Assembly (NCBI GenBank): GCA_039707655.1
Contig: CM077670.1
Coordinates: 149,524,001-149,588,000 of the forward strand
Source of the DNA: Elymus sibiricus
Taxonomy: Eukaryota; Streptophyta; Magnoliopsida; Poales; Poaceae
Direction of reading: 5' to 3'
Length of the DNA stretch: 64,000 bases
This document shows positions 1 to 10,437 of the stretch, piece by piece. Both the position numbers and the translations under genes were made by a program. How positions within the stretch are numbered: the stretch's first letter is position 1; every line of letters begins with the position of its first letter. Under the pieces are notes generated by a model that searched no databases, was not told the DNA's origin, and worked only from the letters and a program-made list of their open reading frames with translations.

Positions 1-302
1 TCGCTTTTAAATAGATCTCTGCAGACTATTCTGTTTTTGACAGATTCTGTTTTTGATGCATTGCTTGCTTGTTTTGATGAAACTATGGAATGTATCGGGG
101 GGTATAAGCCATGGAGAAGTTAGAATACAGTAGGTATAATGCAAAAATAAAATATGAATGGGTTTGCAACAGTACTTAAAGTAGTGATTTATTTTGTTAT
201 ACTAACGGATCTCACGAAGGTTTTGTTGAGTTTTGTGTGATTGAAGTTTTCAAGTTTTGGGTGAGATCATGATGGATGAAGGAATAAGGAGTGGCAAGAG
301 CC

Positions 303-390
303 TAAGCTTGGGGATGCCCAAGGCACCCCAAGGTAATATTCAAGGAATACTCAAGCGTCTAAGCTTGGGGATGCCCCGGAAGGCATCCCC
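303..390 (+). other. Two PPT-like motifs, each in the 5' arm of a hairpin
   Basis: The 15-mer TAAGCTTGGGGATGC occurs at 303-317 and 360-374 and again as the true PPT at 2094-2108. At 367-390 the arms GGGGATGCC and GGCATCCCC pair perfectly around a 6-base loop. The first copy can form a similar hairpin with one bulge. The 57-base spacing recurs in elements C and E. Function unknown. Confidence 0.7.
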
Positions 391-580
391 TCTTTCTTCT
401 ACCAACCATCGGTAATTTTACTTGGAGCTATATTTTTATTCGTCACATGATATGTGTTTTGCTTGGAGCGTCGTGTATTATATGAGTCTTTGCTTTGTTT
501 TCTTTTTAGTTTGTCACAATCATCTTTGCTGGACACACCTATTTGAGAGAGCCACACGTTAATCATGATTTGTTAGAATA

Positions 581-781
581 CTCTATGTGCTTCACTTAAA
601 TTTTTTGAGCTAGGCAGTTGCTCTAGTGCTTCACTTAAATCTTTTTGAGCACGACGGTGGCTAAATTTTGAAGAAATATTTAAACTCTCATGCCTCACTT
701 ATATTATTTTGAGAGTTGATAAGACTAAAATTTTGAACAAATATGTGCACTCTCATGCTTCACTTATATCTTTTTGAGAGT
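581..781 (+). other. Array of four stem-loops with a shared loop sequence
   Basis: Four copies of a motif close to TGCTTCACTTATATCTTTTT are each flanked by complementary arms. Arms are CTC/GAG (581-583, 607-609), TGCTC/GAGCA (619-623, 647-651), AACTCTCA/TGAGAGTT (683-690, 710-717) and ACTCTCA/TGAGAGT (749-755, 775-781). Loops of copies 3 and 4 are 19 bases. Loop sequence is conserved while stem sequence differs yet still pairs, which suggests an RNA structure. Element C and, in part, element E carry the same array on the minus strand. Confidence 0.7.
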
Positions 782-790
782 TGATAATAG

Positions 791-2093
791 TAATGGTAAT
801 TTGCACAAGATATGAATTTCGTCCCAAAGTGATGAATATTCAAGAGGGATATAATAAAAACTTTCATATAGCTCATTGGATATGATAAGTGTGATTCCTT
901 GCAATAGTTTTGCGATATGGAGATGATAATATGTGAGTCATGTGAGTGAGTAATTGTGATTTAGTAAGAATATTAGTGTTAAGGTTTGTGATTCCCTATG
1001 CATGCACATTAAGTCAATAGTTATGCAATGAAATTATATCCTACTTATGGTGCATTATTCGGTGTTAGTTATGTTCAATGCATGTTTATGAACGTTTTCG
1101 CTTTTTGGTTGGTTGCTTCTCAATCTATTTGCTAGCCTTCATTTGTACTAAGTGGGAATACTGCTTGTGCATCCAAACTCCTTAAACCCAAGTTGTGCCA
1201 AATGAGTCCACCATATCTACCTATATGCGGTATTTCCATGCCGTTCCAAGTAAATTTGCATGTGCCAACTCTAATTTTCAAAATAATTCTCCGTTTTGTG
1301 TGCCCGTACCGCTCATGAAGCTGCAGGGGGTGGCCAGTATTTTCCATGGTAGGTGTGTTATTCTCAGGATGAGTGTTTATTCACTTGTCATTACACGAGA
1401 GAGTGGCTGGTAATAGGGATGCCCAGTCCCACAATGAATCAAAAATTAATAACAACAAAATTCCTTGGAAAGTGTTTGTATGGAGGGCACCCGTGGATAT
1501 GGCTAGCCATGGATTGTGAAAGAATGGTGGAAAGGAAATAATCTATATTTTTTGTTTGGGAACCACCTATGATGTGTCTAGCATGGAAGATATTGGGAAT
1601 TCTCGGTCATTTTCGTTGAGAGGAAAAGCACGCCTCTCAAAATAATTTTATCTCTTTAATTTAAGCTTTGAGCTCTAGCACATTTGCAAATCTCTGCTTC
1701 CCTCTGCAAAGGGCCTATCTATTTACTTTTATGCAATTTTTATTTTTAGTTGAGTCTCCATCTTCTCTTACAAAGCACCAACTAGAGAGCACTATTGTCA
1801 TACTTGTGCATTGGATGTAGCTAATATTGAGTGTGTTTCATGAATGGATCAATGATTGAGCATAATGGTCTAGGGATATCTTTCTTTAGCGTTGATATTT
1901 TGAAAGACATGGTTGCTTGTTAGTATGCTTGAGTATTTATATCTTCATGTCAAACTATAGACTATTGCTTTGAATCATTCAAGTCCAAATGTACATGCTA
2001 TAAAAGAAAAGAGTATATGATGAATATGATAGGTAGCATTCCACATCAAAAATTCTGTTTTTATCATTTACCTACTCGAGGACGAGCAGGAAT
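791..2093 (+). other. 3' non-coding internal region of H
   Basis: No open reading frame resembling a retrotransposon protein is present. The stretch from about 800 to 1760 resembles the 3' non-coding region of element A (minus strand, about 25560-26560), whereas the LTR of H resembles C and E. Several short open frames here are not credible genes. Confidence 0.6.
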
Positions 2094-2108
2094 TAAGCTT
2101 GGGGATGC
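2094..2108 (+). other. Polypurine tract of H
   Basis: TAAGCTTGGGGATGC directly abuts the 3' LTR start TGATACG at 2109. This is the expected position of the plus-strand priming site. Confidence 0.8.
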
Positions 2109-3681
2109 TGATACGTCTCCAACGTATCTATAATTTTTTATTGTTCCATGCTATTATATTATCAATCTTGGATGTTTTTATATACATTTACAACAATTAT
2201 ATATCATTTTTTGGGACTAACCTATTAACTTAGTGCCCAGTGCCAGTTGCTGTTTTTTTGCCTGTTTTTGGTTTTCCAGAATATCAGTACCAAACGAAGT
2301 CCAAATGCCACGAAACTTTTTGGAGATTTTTTTTCTGGACATAACAAATACTAGAAGCTTCAGGAGGAGACAAGAAGATGAAGCAGTGGCCCACGAGACA
2401 CCACGGCGCGTCCCGGGGGGGGCGCACCCTGGTGGCTCGTGGGGCCCACACAGCTGCGTTTGACCTAATTCCTCCACTATAAATTCTCTAAAATCGGGAA
2501 ACCAACAGAGGAGTCCACGAAATACTTTTTCCGTCGCCGCAAGTTTCTGTTCTCGAGAGATCCCATCTGGAGGCCTTTTCTGGTACTCCGCCGGAGGGGA
2601 AATCGATCACGGAGGGGCTCTCCATCAACTTTGCTGCCCTTCCGATGATGTGTGAGTAGTTTACCACAGACCTTCGGGTCCATAGTTAGTAGCTAGATGG
2701 CTTATTCTCTCTTTTTGATCTTCAATACAATGTTCTCCTCGATGTTCTTGGAGTTTTATCCGATGTAATCACTTTTTATGGTGTGTTTGTTGGGATCCGA
2801 TGAATTGTGAGTTTATGATCAGATTATCCATGAATATTATTTGAGTTTTCTCGGAACTATTTTATGCATGATTATTATAGCTTCATATTTCTCTCCGATC
2901 TATTGATTTGGTTTGGCCAACTAGATTGATTTATCTTGCAATGGGAGAGGTGCTTTGTAATGGGTTCGATCTTGCGGTGCTCAATCCCAGTGACGAAAAG
3001 GGACATGACATGTATGTATCATTGCTATTAAGGGTAAAAAGATGGGGTTTATTCATGCATCAGTTTACTTTGTCTACATCATGTCATCTTGCTTAAGGCG
3101 TTACTCCGTTCTTTATGGACTTAATACACTAGATGCATGCTGGATAACGGTCGATGTGTGGAGTGATAGTAGTAGATGCAGGCAGGAGTCAGTCTACTTG
3201 TCTCGGACGTGATGCCTATATACCCTATATACATGATCATTGCCTTGGATATCGTCATGATTATTTGCTTTTCTATCAATTGCCCTACAGTAATTTGTTT
3301 ACCCACCGTATGCTATTTTCATGAGAGAAGCCTCTAGTGAAAACTATGGCCCCTGGGTCTATCCAAATCATATATTAAAAATCATAAAAATACCTTGCTG
3401 CAATTTTACTTTATTTATTTTATTTTGTATTTTTGTTCAATCTATCTATCTATCACCATACAATTTAATCTTGCAATTAACCGCCATGGGATTGACAACC
3501 CCTTGTTTGCGTTGGGTGCAACGATTTGTTATTTTGTGTGCAGGTACTGTTAACGAGGTGTTGCGTGATTCTCCTACTGGATTGATAACCTTGGTTTCAT
3601 AACTGAGGGAAATACTTATCTCTACTGTACTGCATCATCCCCTCTTCTTCGGGGAAATCCCGACGTAGCTCACAAGTAGCA
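2109..3681 (+). repeat. 3' LTR of H, 1573 bp
   Basis: Starts TGATACGTCTCC and ends AAGTAGCA. A TATA box (CTATAAATTC, TATAAAT at 2478-2484) lies downstream of a GC-rich inverted-repeat region near 2400-2440, as in the LTRs of A, C, E and I. Only one LTR of H is in the window, so insertion age cannot be estimated. Confidence 0.85.
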
Positions 3682-4793
3682 GGCACTCGGCGTCGTACGA
3701 TTCTTCCGAAAGCTCACAAACGTCGGCAATGGAGCGGCGCGCGCCCGGTTGGACGGTAACCGCCTGCGCTTGTATAAGGAGGTGGGTCTACTCCAGGCCG
3801 CGTTTGCAACGCGCAGGAGTGCTTAGAACGATTGGCCCATGAACCCTTCGCACTTAGGATGTAGACCGGCGTGCCGACCTCTCTGTTGAGCCTTGGTAGG
3901 ACTACGGCGTGTTGATCAGCCTAGGCCAGGCATAACCCAAAAAAGTGTATCCGGTCGGAGTTAATCGAGTATGTTGGGTAAGTTGGTGCACCCCTGCAGG
4001 GAAGTTATCTATTCAAATACCCGTGTCCACGGTAACAGGACGCTCGGAGTTGTATCCCAATCTACTACAACTAGAACTGGATACTTGTGATACTAAATTG
4101 ATATGATGGCTCCGAGATCGCTTCCTCGCGGGGTAGACGAGGAAGGATCTCTGGGCGTTACTAATATATATTTGTTACTATATGCTACGTTACTCTATCC
4201 TCTTCTATTGCTGCAAGACGCTGCAAGATGCTAGTCTTCGATAGGCTAGGCCTTCCCCACTACTCTAGCATTCTGCAGTTTGGTCCACTGATACAGCCCC
4301 TTCCCTTTGATACCGATGCATACTTAGCATAGTTCTGATGTAAGTCTTGCGAGTACTTCGGATGAGTACTCATGGTTGCTTTGCTACCTTTTTCCCCTCT
4401 ACCCGGTTGCTGCGATCAGATGACGGAGCCTAGGAGCCAGCTGATCCTGCCGACGATTACTACTACACCGACGGAGCCTACTACTACGTGGAGACTGATG
4501 ACCTGGAGTAGTTCGGAGGCTCCCAGGCAGGAGGCCTACACCTTTTCGATCTAGTTGTCGTTGTTTTGCTCAGCCTTCTTAAGGCAAACTTGTCTATTTA
4601 TGTCTGTACTCAGATATTGTTGCTTTCGCTGACTTATGTATTCGGGTCCTCGTGTCCCTTGGTTTGTAATATAACTCCCTTATGTTTGAATTTGTGTCTA
4701 GAGTTGTGTTGTGATATCTTCCCGTGAGTCTCTGGTCTTGATCGTGCATGTTTGCGTGTATGATTAGTGCATGGTCGAGTCGGGGGCGTCACA
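3682..4793 (+). mobile_element. Element J: LTR remnant, probably gypsy, ending GGGGGCGTCACA
   Basis: No protein coding is visible. The segment runs from the H insertion point to a sharp end reading GGGGGCGTCACA, typical of an LTR 3' terminus, followed by unrelated sequence. The upstream part of the LTR should lie left of H, outside the window. AAACT after position 4793 is a candidate target duplication that cannot be checked here. A chromovirus origin is possible from the end sequence, but I did not identify the family. Confidence 0.5.
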
Positions 4794-5207
4794 AAACTTG
4801 CAGTCGCGGTCTCACGGATGGCCGGACGTGAGCAGAGGCAACAACAGCACGTCGGGTCGTTGGCACGGGCGGCGCAACACCAGAGGCAAGGCTACCACAC
4901 AACGCAGTAGCGGAAAGATCGAGAAGTGGCCGAGCGATGGTTCATGGTAGAAGAGACGAACTGATCATCATATTCAGATTTGATTCACTTGTGCGGCCGT
5001 GCGGCGCTTTACCTGGACCTGGTCGCTAGCACTCAGACAGCCAACGCAATTGGGCCTAGCCCATCAATTCGTTTCCTTTCTTAATTTTTTCCTACTTAAT
5101 TTATTTGATGGGCTATACTAAGTATACGTATATATCAGATCATGGGCCCCCTCCAGGCATGGGCCATGGGCGGTTGCATCTCTCGCCATACACCAGGGTC
5201 GGCCCTG
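4794..5207 (-). mobile_element. Element K: hAT-like transposon end fragment
   Basis: On the minus strand this segment starts CAGGGCCGACCCTGG exactly where the integrase reading frame of element I stops matching its family. A CAGGG-type palindromic terminus is typical of plant hAT elements. The other terminus and the 8-bp target duplication would lie to the left, beyond J and H. No transposase coding is seen. It could instead be another class of DNA element. Confidence 0.4.
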
Positions 5208-5218
5208 TAAAAACCAGA

Positions 5219-7201
5219 CTATAATACCTTATGTGAAGTTGTGTCTCCCGCATGGTGTCCTCCGTATGATTCGGAGTGACACTTCCGAAGGATTTGTTCC
5301 TGTTCATGCTCGGGTACACAACGTCTAATAATACCATCTACTCCTTCTTTATATAAATGTGGGTCATCCCAAAGGTAATGTCTTAAATCAAAGAAGAACT
5401 TTTTCTTTTGATGGTATGTAAAACTAGGTGGAATATATTTAGCAACAATGTAATTAGCATAATCTGCATACCAAGGACTAGTGCGAGAAGCATTTATAAC
5501 AGCTAATTGCTCATCTAGAAAATTATCATTAATAGGCACTGGGTCATCAAGAACATTTTCCATCCTAGACAAATTATCCCCTACTAGATTTTCAGCTCCT
5601 TTTCTATCAACAATATGAAAATCAAATTCTTGTAACAAAAGAGCCCACCTAATGAGTCTAGGTTTAGCATCTTTATTTTCCATAAGGTATTTAATAGCAG
5701 CATGATCAGTGTGAACAATTACTTTAGAATCAACAATATAAGATCTGAACTTATCGCATGCAAACACAACTGCTAAAAATTCTTTCTCAGTAGTAACATA
5801 ATTTCTTTGAGCACTTTCTAGAGTTTTACTAGCATAATGGATAACATTTAATTTCTTATCAACTCTTTGCCCTAGAACAACACCTACAACATAATCACTA
5901 GCATCACACATAATTTCAAAGGGTAGGGTCCAATCAGGTGGTTGAACAATAGGTGCAGATATTAAGGCTTTCTTAAGTATTTCAAAGGATTCTACACAAT
6001 CATCATCAAACACAAATGGAACATCTTTTTGCAAGAGATTAGTAAGAGGCCTAGAAATTTTGGAGAAGTCTTTTATAAACCTTCTATAGAAACCAACATG
6101 ACCTAGGAAACTTCTTATACCTTTGATGTCTTTAGGACATGGCATTTTCTTAATTGCATCAACTTTGGTTTTGTCTACTTCAATACCTCTTTCAGAAATT
6201 TTAAGCCCAAGGACTATACCTTCATTCACCATAAAGTGGCACTTCTCCCAATTCAAGACAACATTAGTTTCTTCACATCTCTGCAAAACTCGATCAAGGT
6301 TGCTTAAGCAATCATCAAAAGAAGTTCCGTAAACGGAAAAATCATCCATAAATACCTCAACAATCTTTTCACAAAAGTCAGAGAATATAGCAGTCATACA
6401 TCTTTGAAAGGTAGCAGGTGCATTACATAAACCAAAAGGCACATGTCTATAAGCATAAGTTCGAAAAGGACAAGTAAAAGTGGTTTTCTCTTGATCTTCT
6501 TTTGATACAGGTATTTGAGAGAAACCAAAGTATCCATCCAAGAAGAAAAAGTGTGTATGTTTAGATAGTCTTTCTAACATTTGATCAATAAAAGGCAAGG
6601 GGTAATGATCTTTCCTAGTTGCTTTATTTAATTTCCTGAAATTAATTACCATCCTATAACCAGTTACAATTATTTGTGGGATAAGTTCATTTTTATCATT
6701 AGGAACAACAGTAATGCCTCCTTTCTTAGGAACACAATGAACAGGACTTACCCATCTACTATCAGCTATAGGATAAATTATACCTGCCTCCAAAAGCTTT
6801 AATATTTTAGTTCTTACCACATCCTTCATTTTAGGATTTAATCTTCTTTGATGATCAACAACTGGTTTAGCATCTGGCTCTATCTGAATTTTGTGTTGGC
6901 ATAGAGTGGGACTAATGCCCTTAAGATCATCAAGAGTATACCCAATAGCTGCACGGTGCTTCCTTAGAGTTTTAAGTAATCTCTTTTCTTCATGCTCTGA
7001 AAGGTTAGCACTGATAATAATAGGATATATCTTCTTTTCATCAAGATAAGCATATTTAAGTGTATCGGATAGTTTCTTTAATTCAAACACAGGATGACTC
7101 TTAGGTGGAAGAGGGTCTCCCAAGGTTTCAACAGGCAAATTATGTTTAAGAAGAGGTGCTTGTTTAAAGAATATTTCGTCTATTTCATTTCTTTCATGCA
7201 A
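5219..7201 (-). pseudogene. Pol fragment of I: reverse transcriptase, RNase H, start of integrase
   Basis: A 660-residue open frame. The RT part has [10 protein letters not shown] near its start, [14 protein letters not shown] and the catalytic FMDDFSVYG. RNase H follows with motifs [16 protein letters not shown] and [10 protein letters not shown]. The last residues include the start of the integrase zinc-binding region (GGHHAG). The frame ends at a TAG (5219-5221) where the family usually has Gln (KVLQSGFYW), four codons before the K junction. The catalytic core of integrase is absent from the window. RT motifs are intact, but gag and protease upstream are frame-broken, so no full polyprotein can be made from this copy. 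Confidence 0.85.
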
Positions 7202-7230
7202 TGCATATCATTTTCATGTTCTAGCAAATA

Positions 7231-7742
7231 TTATTCTAAAGGATCAGTAGGAGGTACAACAATAGAAGCAAGACCAATAATTTCATCCTTATTAGATAAT
7301 TCTCTCTCATGTGGTTGTCTACGAAACTTAGAGAAATTAAATTCATGAGATACATCGCCAAACTTAACTCTAACATTTTCTATAACACAATCAATTTTAG
7401 CATTAATGGTATTCAAGAAAGGTCTACCAACTATAATGGGAAAAAATTATCTTGTTGTTAACCAAGTACTAAGAAATCAGTAGGGTATTTGATTTTACCA
7501 CACAAGACTTCAACATCTTGAACAATTCCAATTGGTGAAATAGTATCTCTATTTGCGAGCTTAATAGTGACATCAATATCCTCAATCTCAATAGGTGCAA
7601 TATCATTCATAACCTCTTGATATAAAGAGAAAGGGATAGCACTCACACTAGCACCCATATCACATAAACCATGATAGGAATGGTCTCCAATTTTAACAGA
7701 AACAACAGGCATGCCCACTATGGGCTTGTTCTTATCTAACAA
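7231..7742 (-). pseudogene. Aspartic protease region of I, frame-broken
   Basis: The frame at 7458-7742 carries the active-site region CDMGASVSAIPFSLYQE, the DMGAS form of the DTGAS loop seen in this lineage. The frame at 7231-7416 carries the C-terminal portion starting NTINAKIDCVIENV. These two frames and the RT frame are all different, so at least two frameshifts separate them. The protease would have processed the Gag-Pol precursor. Confidence 0.75.
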
Positions 7743-7773
7743 GTCTTGTTCATTTCTAACAGGTTTAGCAATT

Positions 7774-8568
7774 CTAGCAGCCTCTTCGCAAAAGTAAATA
7801 ACATAAATCTTTTACCATTGCAATATTAGGTTCAACTTTAATGTGTTCAGAAGGTCTAAGAGTTCTAATATTAATTTTACTAACCACAGTCATAGCTTTA
7901 GCATGTTCTTTTATCCTAACAGGAAAAGGAGGTTTCTCAATATAAGCAGTAGGCGCAACTAGGTCAATATTGTAAACAATTGTTTCTTCTTTAACACTAA
8001 CAGGATCTTCATTTAATTCAATAGGTGGATGAATCTTAAACCATTTCTCCTTAGGGAGATCAACATGAGCAGCAAATGATTCACAAAAAGTGGCTACTAT
8101 CTCAGAGTCAAGTCCATATTTAGTACTAAACTTATGAAAAGCATTAGTTTCCATAAAAGATTTACCACAATCAAACTTAAGATTTATACCTGACTCTTTA
8201 CCTTTGTTGATTTCCCAATCTTCGGAGTTGCGTTCAATTCCAATCCCACGTTCCAGTATCATCCAATAGCCTATACCATGTCAATGCCTTTCCCTCCAAA
8301 GATAAAGGGAATACCTTCTTATTAACTCCATCCTCGGATAGACCTGCAAGCTTAACAATCCACAAATCTCATCTATATATATCAAGTGCATATCAGGATG
8401 TACCTTTCCATCTCCTGCATAAGGATTAGCCAGTAGTTTCTCTATCATACCCGAAGGAATTTCATAATAAATATTTTTAGCAGGTTTAGTAGGTTGAGGA
8501 GCAACTCTTAATGCTTCCGGTCGAGGTGTAGATACCCCGAACAAACCCCTCAAAGGATTACTTTCCAT
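7774..8568 (-). pseudogene. Gag remnant of I with its central part deleted
   Basis: The N-terminal frame (8281-8568) starts MESNPLRGLFGVSTP and contains IEKLLANPYAGDG and VHPDMHLIYIDEICGL. The C-terminal frame (7774-8262) contains RNSEDWE and GLDSEIVATFCESFAAH. Family members have several hundred bases of Gag core between these blocks; here they lie almost side by side near 8262-8290. Gag would form the virus-like particle; this copy cannot. Confidence 0.7.
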
Positions 8569-8645
8569 AGTGACAAGTGACAGTGAATTTCAGCACGTAA
8601 TATAAATGTTTCCTTACCAAATTCCAGTTACCAAAGGCGCTCACC

Positions 8646-8662
8646 CCCCAGCAACGGCGCCA
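8646..8662 (-). other. Primer binding site of I, tRNA-Asp type
   Basis: The plus strand reads CCCCAGCAACGGCGCCA, one mismatch from the 3' end of plant tRNA-Asp (CCCCGGCAACGGCGCCA, from memory). It lies 11 bases from the LTR edge at 8674 and fixes element polarity as minus. Confidence 0.85.
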
Positions 8663-8673
8663 GAAAAGAGTCT

Positions 8674-10191
8674 TGATGGCCCACAAGTATAGGGGATCAA
8701 TCGTAGTCCTTTCGATAAGTAAGAGTGTCGAACCCAACAAGGAGTAGAAGGAAATGACAAGCGGTTTTCAGCAAGGTATTTTCTGGAAGCACTAAAAGTA
8801 GCGGTAATTGATAGTTTTGTAACAAGATAATTCGTAACGAGTAGCAAGTAACAAGTATAATAAAAGTGCAGCAAGGTGGCCCAATCCTTTTTATAGCAAA
8901 GGAAAAGCTGGAACGGTCACTTATATAAAGCAAAGCATTTTCGAGGACACATGGGAATTATCATCTAGTCACTTTCATCATGTTTATTTGATTGGCGTTC
9001 GCTACTTTGATAATTTGATATGTGGGTGGACCGGTGCTAGGGTGCTATTCTTCCTTGAACAAACAACCCTCTTATGATTACCCCCTCTCGCAAGCATCCG
9101 CAACTACGAAATAAGAATTAAGATAAATCTAACCATAGCATGTAACGTATGGATCCAAAACAGCCCCTTACGGAATAACGCATAAACTAGGATTTAAGCT
9201 TCGGTCACTCTAGCAACCCATCATCTAATTATTACTCCACAATGCCTTCCCTTTGGCCCAAGTATGGTGAAGTGTCATGTAGTTGATGTTCACATGACAC
9301 CACTAAAGGAAGCAACAACATACATATCATCAAAATATCAAACGAATACCAAATTCACATGATTACTTATGACAAGACTTCTCCCATGTCCTCAAGAACA
9401 AAAGTAACTACTCACAAATCGTATTCATGTTCAAGATCAGAGGGGTATTGAATATCATAAAGGATCTGAACATATAATCTTCCACCAAATAAACCAACTA
9501 GCATCAACTACAAGATGTAATCAACACTACTAGCAACCCACAGGTACCAATCTGAGGTTTTGAGAGAAAGATTGAATACAAGAGATGAACTAGGGTTTGA
9601 GATGATATGGTGCTAGTGAAGATGTTGATGAAGATTGGCCCTCCCACGATGAGAGGATCATTGATGATGTCGATGGCTTCGATTTTCCCCACCCGGAGGG
9701 AAGTATCCCTGGTGGAATCGCTCCGCCGGAGAGCAAAAGTGCTCCTGCCCAGGTTCCGCCTCGAGACGGCGGCGCTTTGTCGCAAAAGTCTTCTCTATAA
9801 TTTTTTTAGGGCAAATGAGCTTATATAGCAGAAAAAGGGGGCCAGAGGCCAACTGTGGGCCCCATAAGGCACCAGGGCGCGTCCAGTAGGGTCGCGCCCT
9901 GTTGCCTTGTGAGAAACTGGTGGGTCCCCTCTGCTATTTATTTTCTCTAGTATTTTTTATATATTCAATAAAAAATCTCCGTAAAATTTCAGGTCATTTG
10001 GAGCTCTATAGAATAGGTATCTCTGCTATAGCTATTTCAGGTCCAGAATTCCAGCTGCCGGTATTCTCCCTCTTCATATAAATCTTGCAAATTAAGAGAG
10101 AAAAAGCATATGAATTGTATCATAAAGTGAAATAATGACCAAATACATTATAAATAATAGTAGGAAATCATGATGCAAATTGGACGTATCA
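8674..10191 (-). repeat. 5' LTR of I, 1518 bp
   Basis: On the minus strand it starts TGATACGTCC and ends CTTGTGGGCCATCA. A TATA-like TATATAA complement is at 9821-9827, and a GC-rich inverted repeat lies near 9875-9905. The matching 3' LTR is outside the window. Confidence 0.8.
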
Positions 10192-10437
10192 TAACAACAT
10201 CGACATAATAATATCCATGAATATAAGAAGCATAATCATTAAACTTTCAAAATATACGATCCTTAAAGAATGTTATCCCTACTCATTTTAACACGTTAGC
10301 ATGGCATGACTCCACCTTCACTGCATAAATATAAATCATGAGCACCCCGTGTTAAACCAGGCAATTGGATCATACTTCTAACGCACTTCAGCATTTTCAA
10401 CCTCACGCAATACATGAGCATGAGCCATGGATATATC
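10192..10437 (-). mobile_element. Piece of element C between insertions I and A
   Basis: This matches the 3' non-coding internal region of element E near 42681-42890 (shared blocks around AACGTTATCCCTAC and GCCATGGATATA). After the A insertion the same module continues at 33311 with ACTATAGGTGG, as E continues at 42890. It therefore belongs to host element C. Confidence 0.75.

Larger units (their letters stand above)
1..3681 (+). mobile_element. Element H: 3' part of a gypsy LTR retrotransposon (Sabrina-like), truncated by the window edge
   Basis: The end of the internal region, a polypurine tract and a complete 3' LTR are present on the plus strand. No coding sequence is visible in the 2.1 kb of internal sequence. 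The LTR begins TGATACGTCTCC and ends CACAAGTAGCA, as in elements C and E, so H belongs to the same family. The five bases after the LTR, GGCAC (3682-3686), are the candidate target duplication; the other copy lies left of the window. H sits inside LTR J. The family name is from memory. Confidence 0.85.
5208..10191 (-). mobile_element. Element I: 5' part of an Athila-lineage gypsy element with RT (Fatima-like)
   Basis: Order on the minus strand: 5' LTR (8674-10191), tRNA-Asp primer site, decayed gag, protease, RT-RNase H, start of integrase. The integrase is cut off by K at 5207. TAACA (10192-10196) is the candidate target duplication in host element C. It is the only Athila-type element in the window with reverse transcriptase, so elements of its kind may have mobilised the gag-protease elements A, C and E. 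Family name from memory. Confidence 0.8.

Noticed and set aside
1132..1541. Short frames on both strands in the H 3' region
   Set aside because: Homologous to a non-coding stretch of A where the frames are not preserved.
4372..4554. Small ORF in J
   Set aside because: Inside an LTR remnant, no conserved content, length expected by chance.
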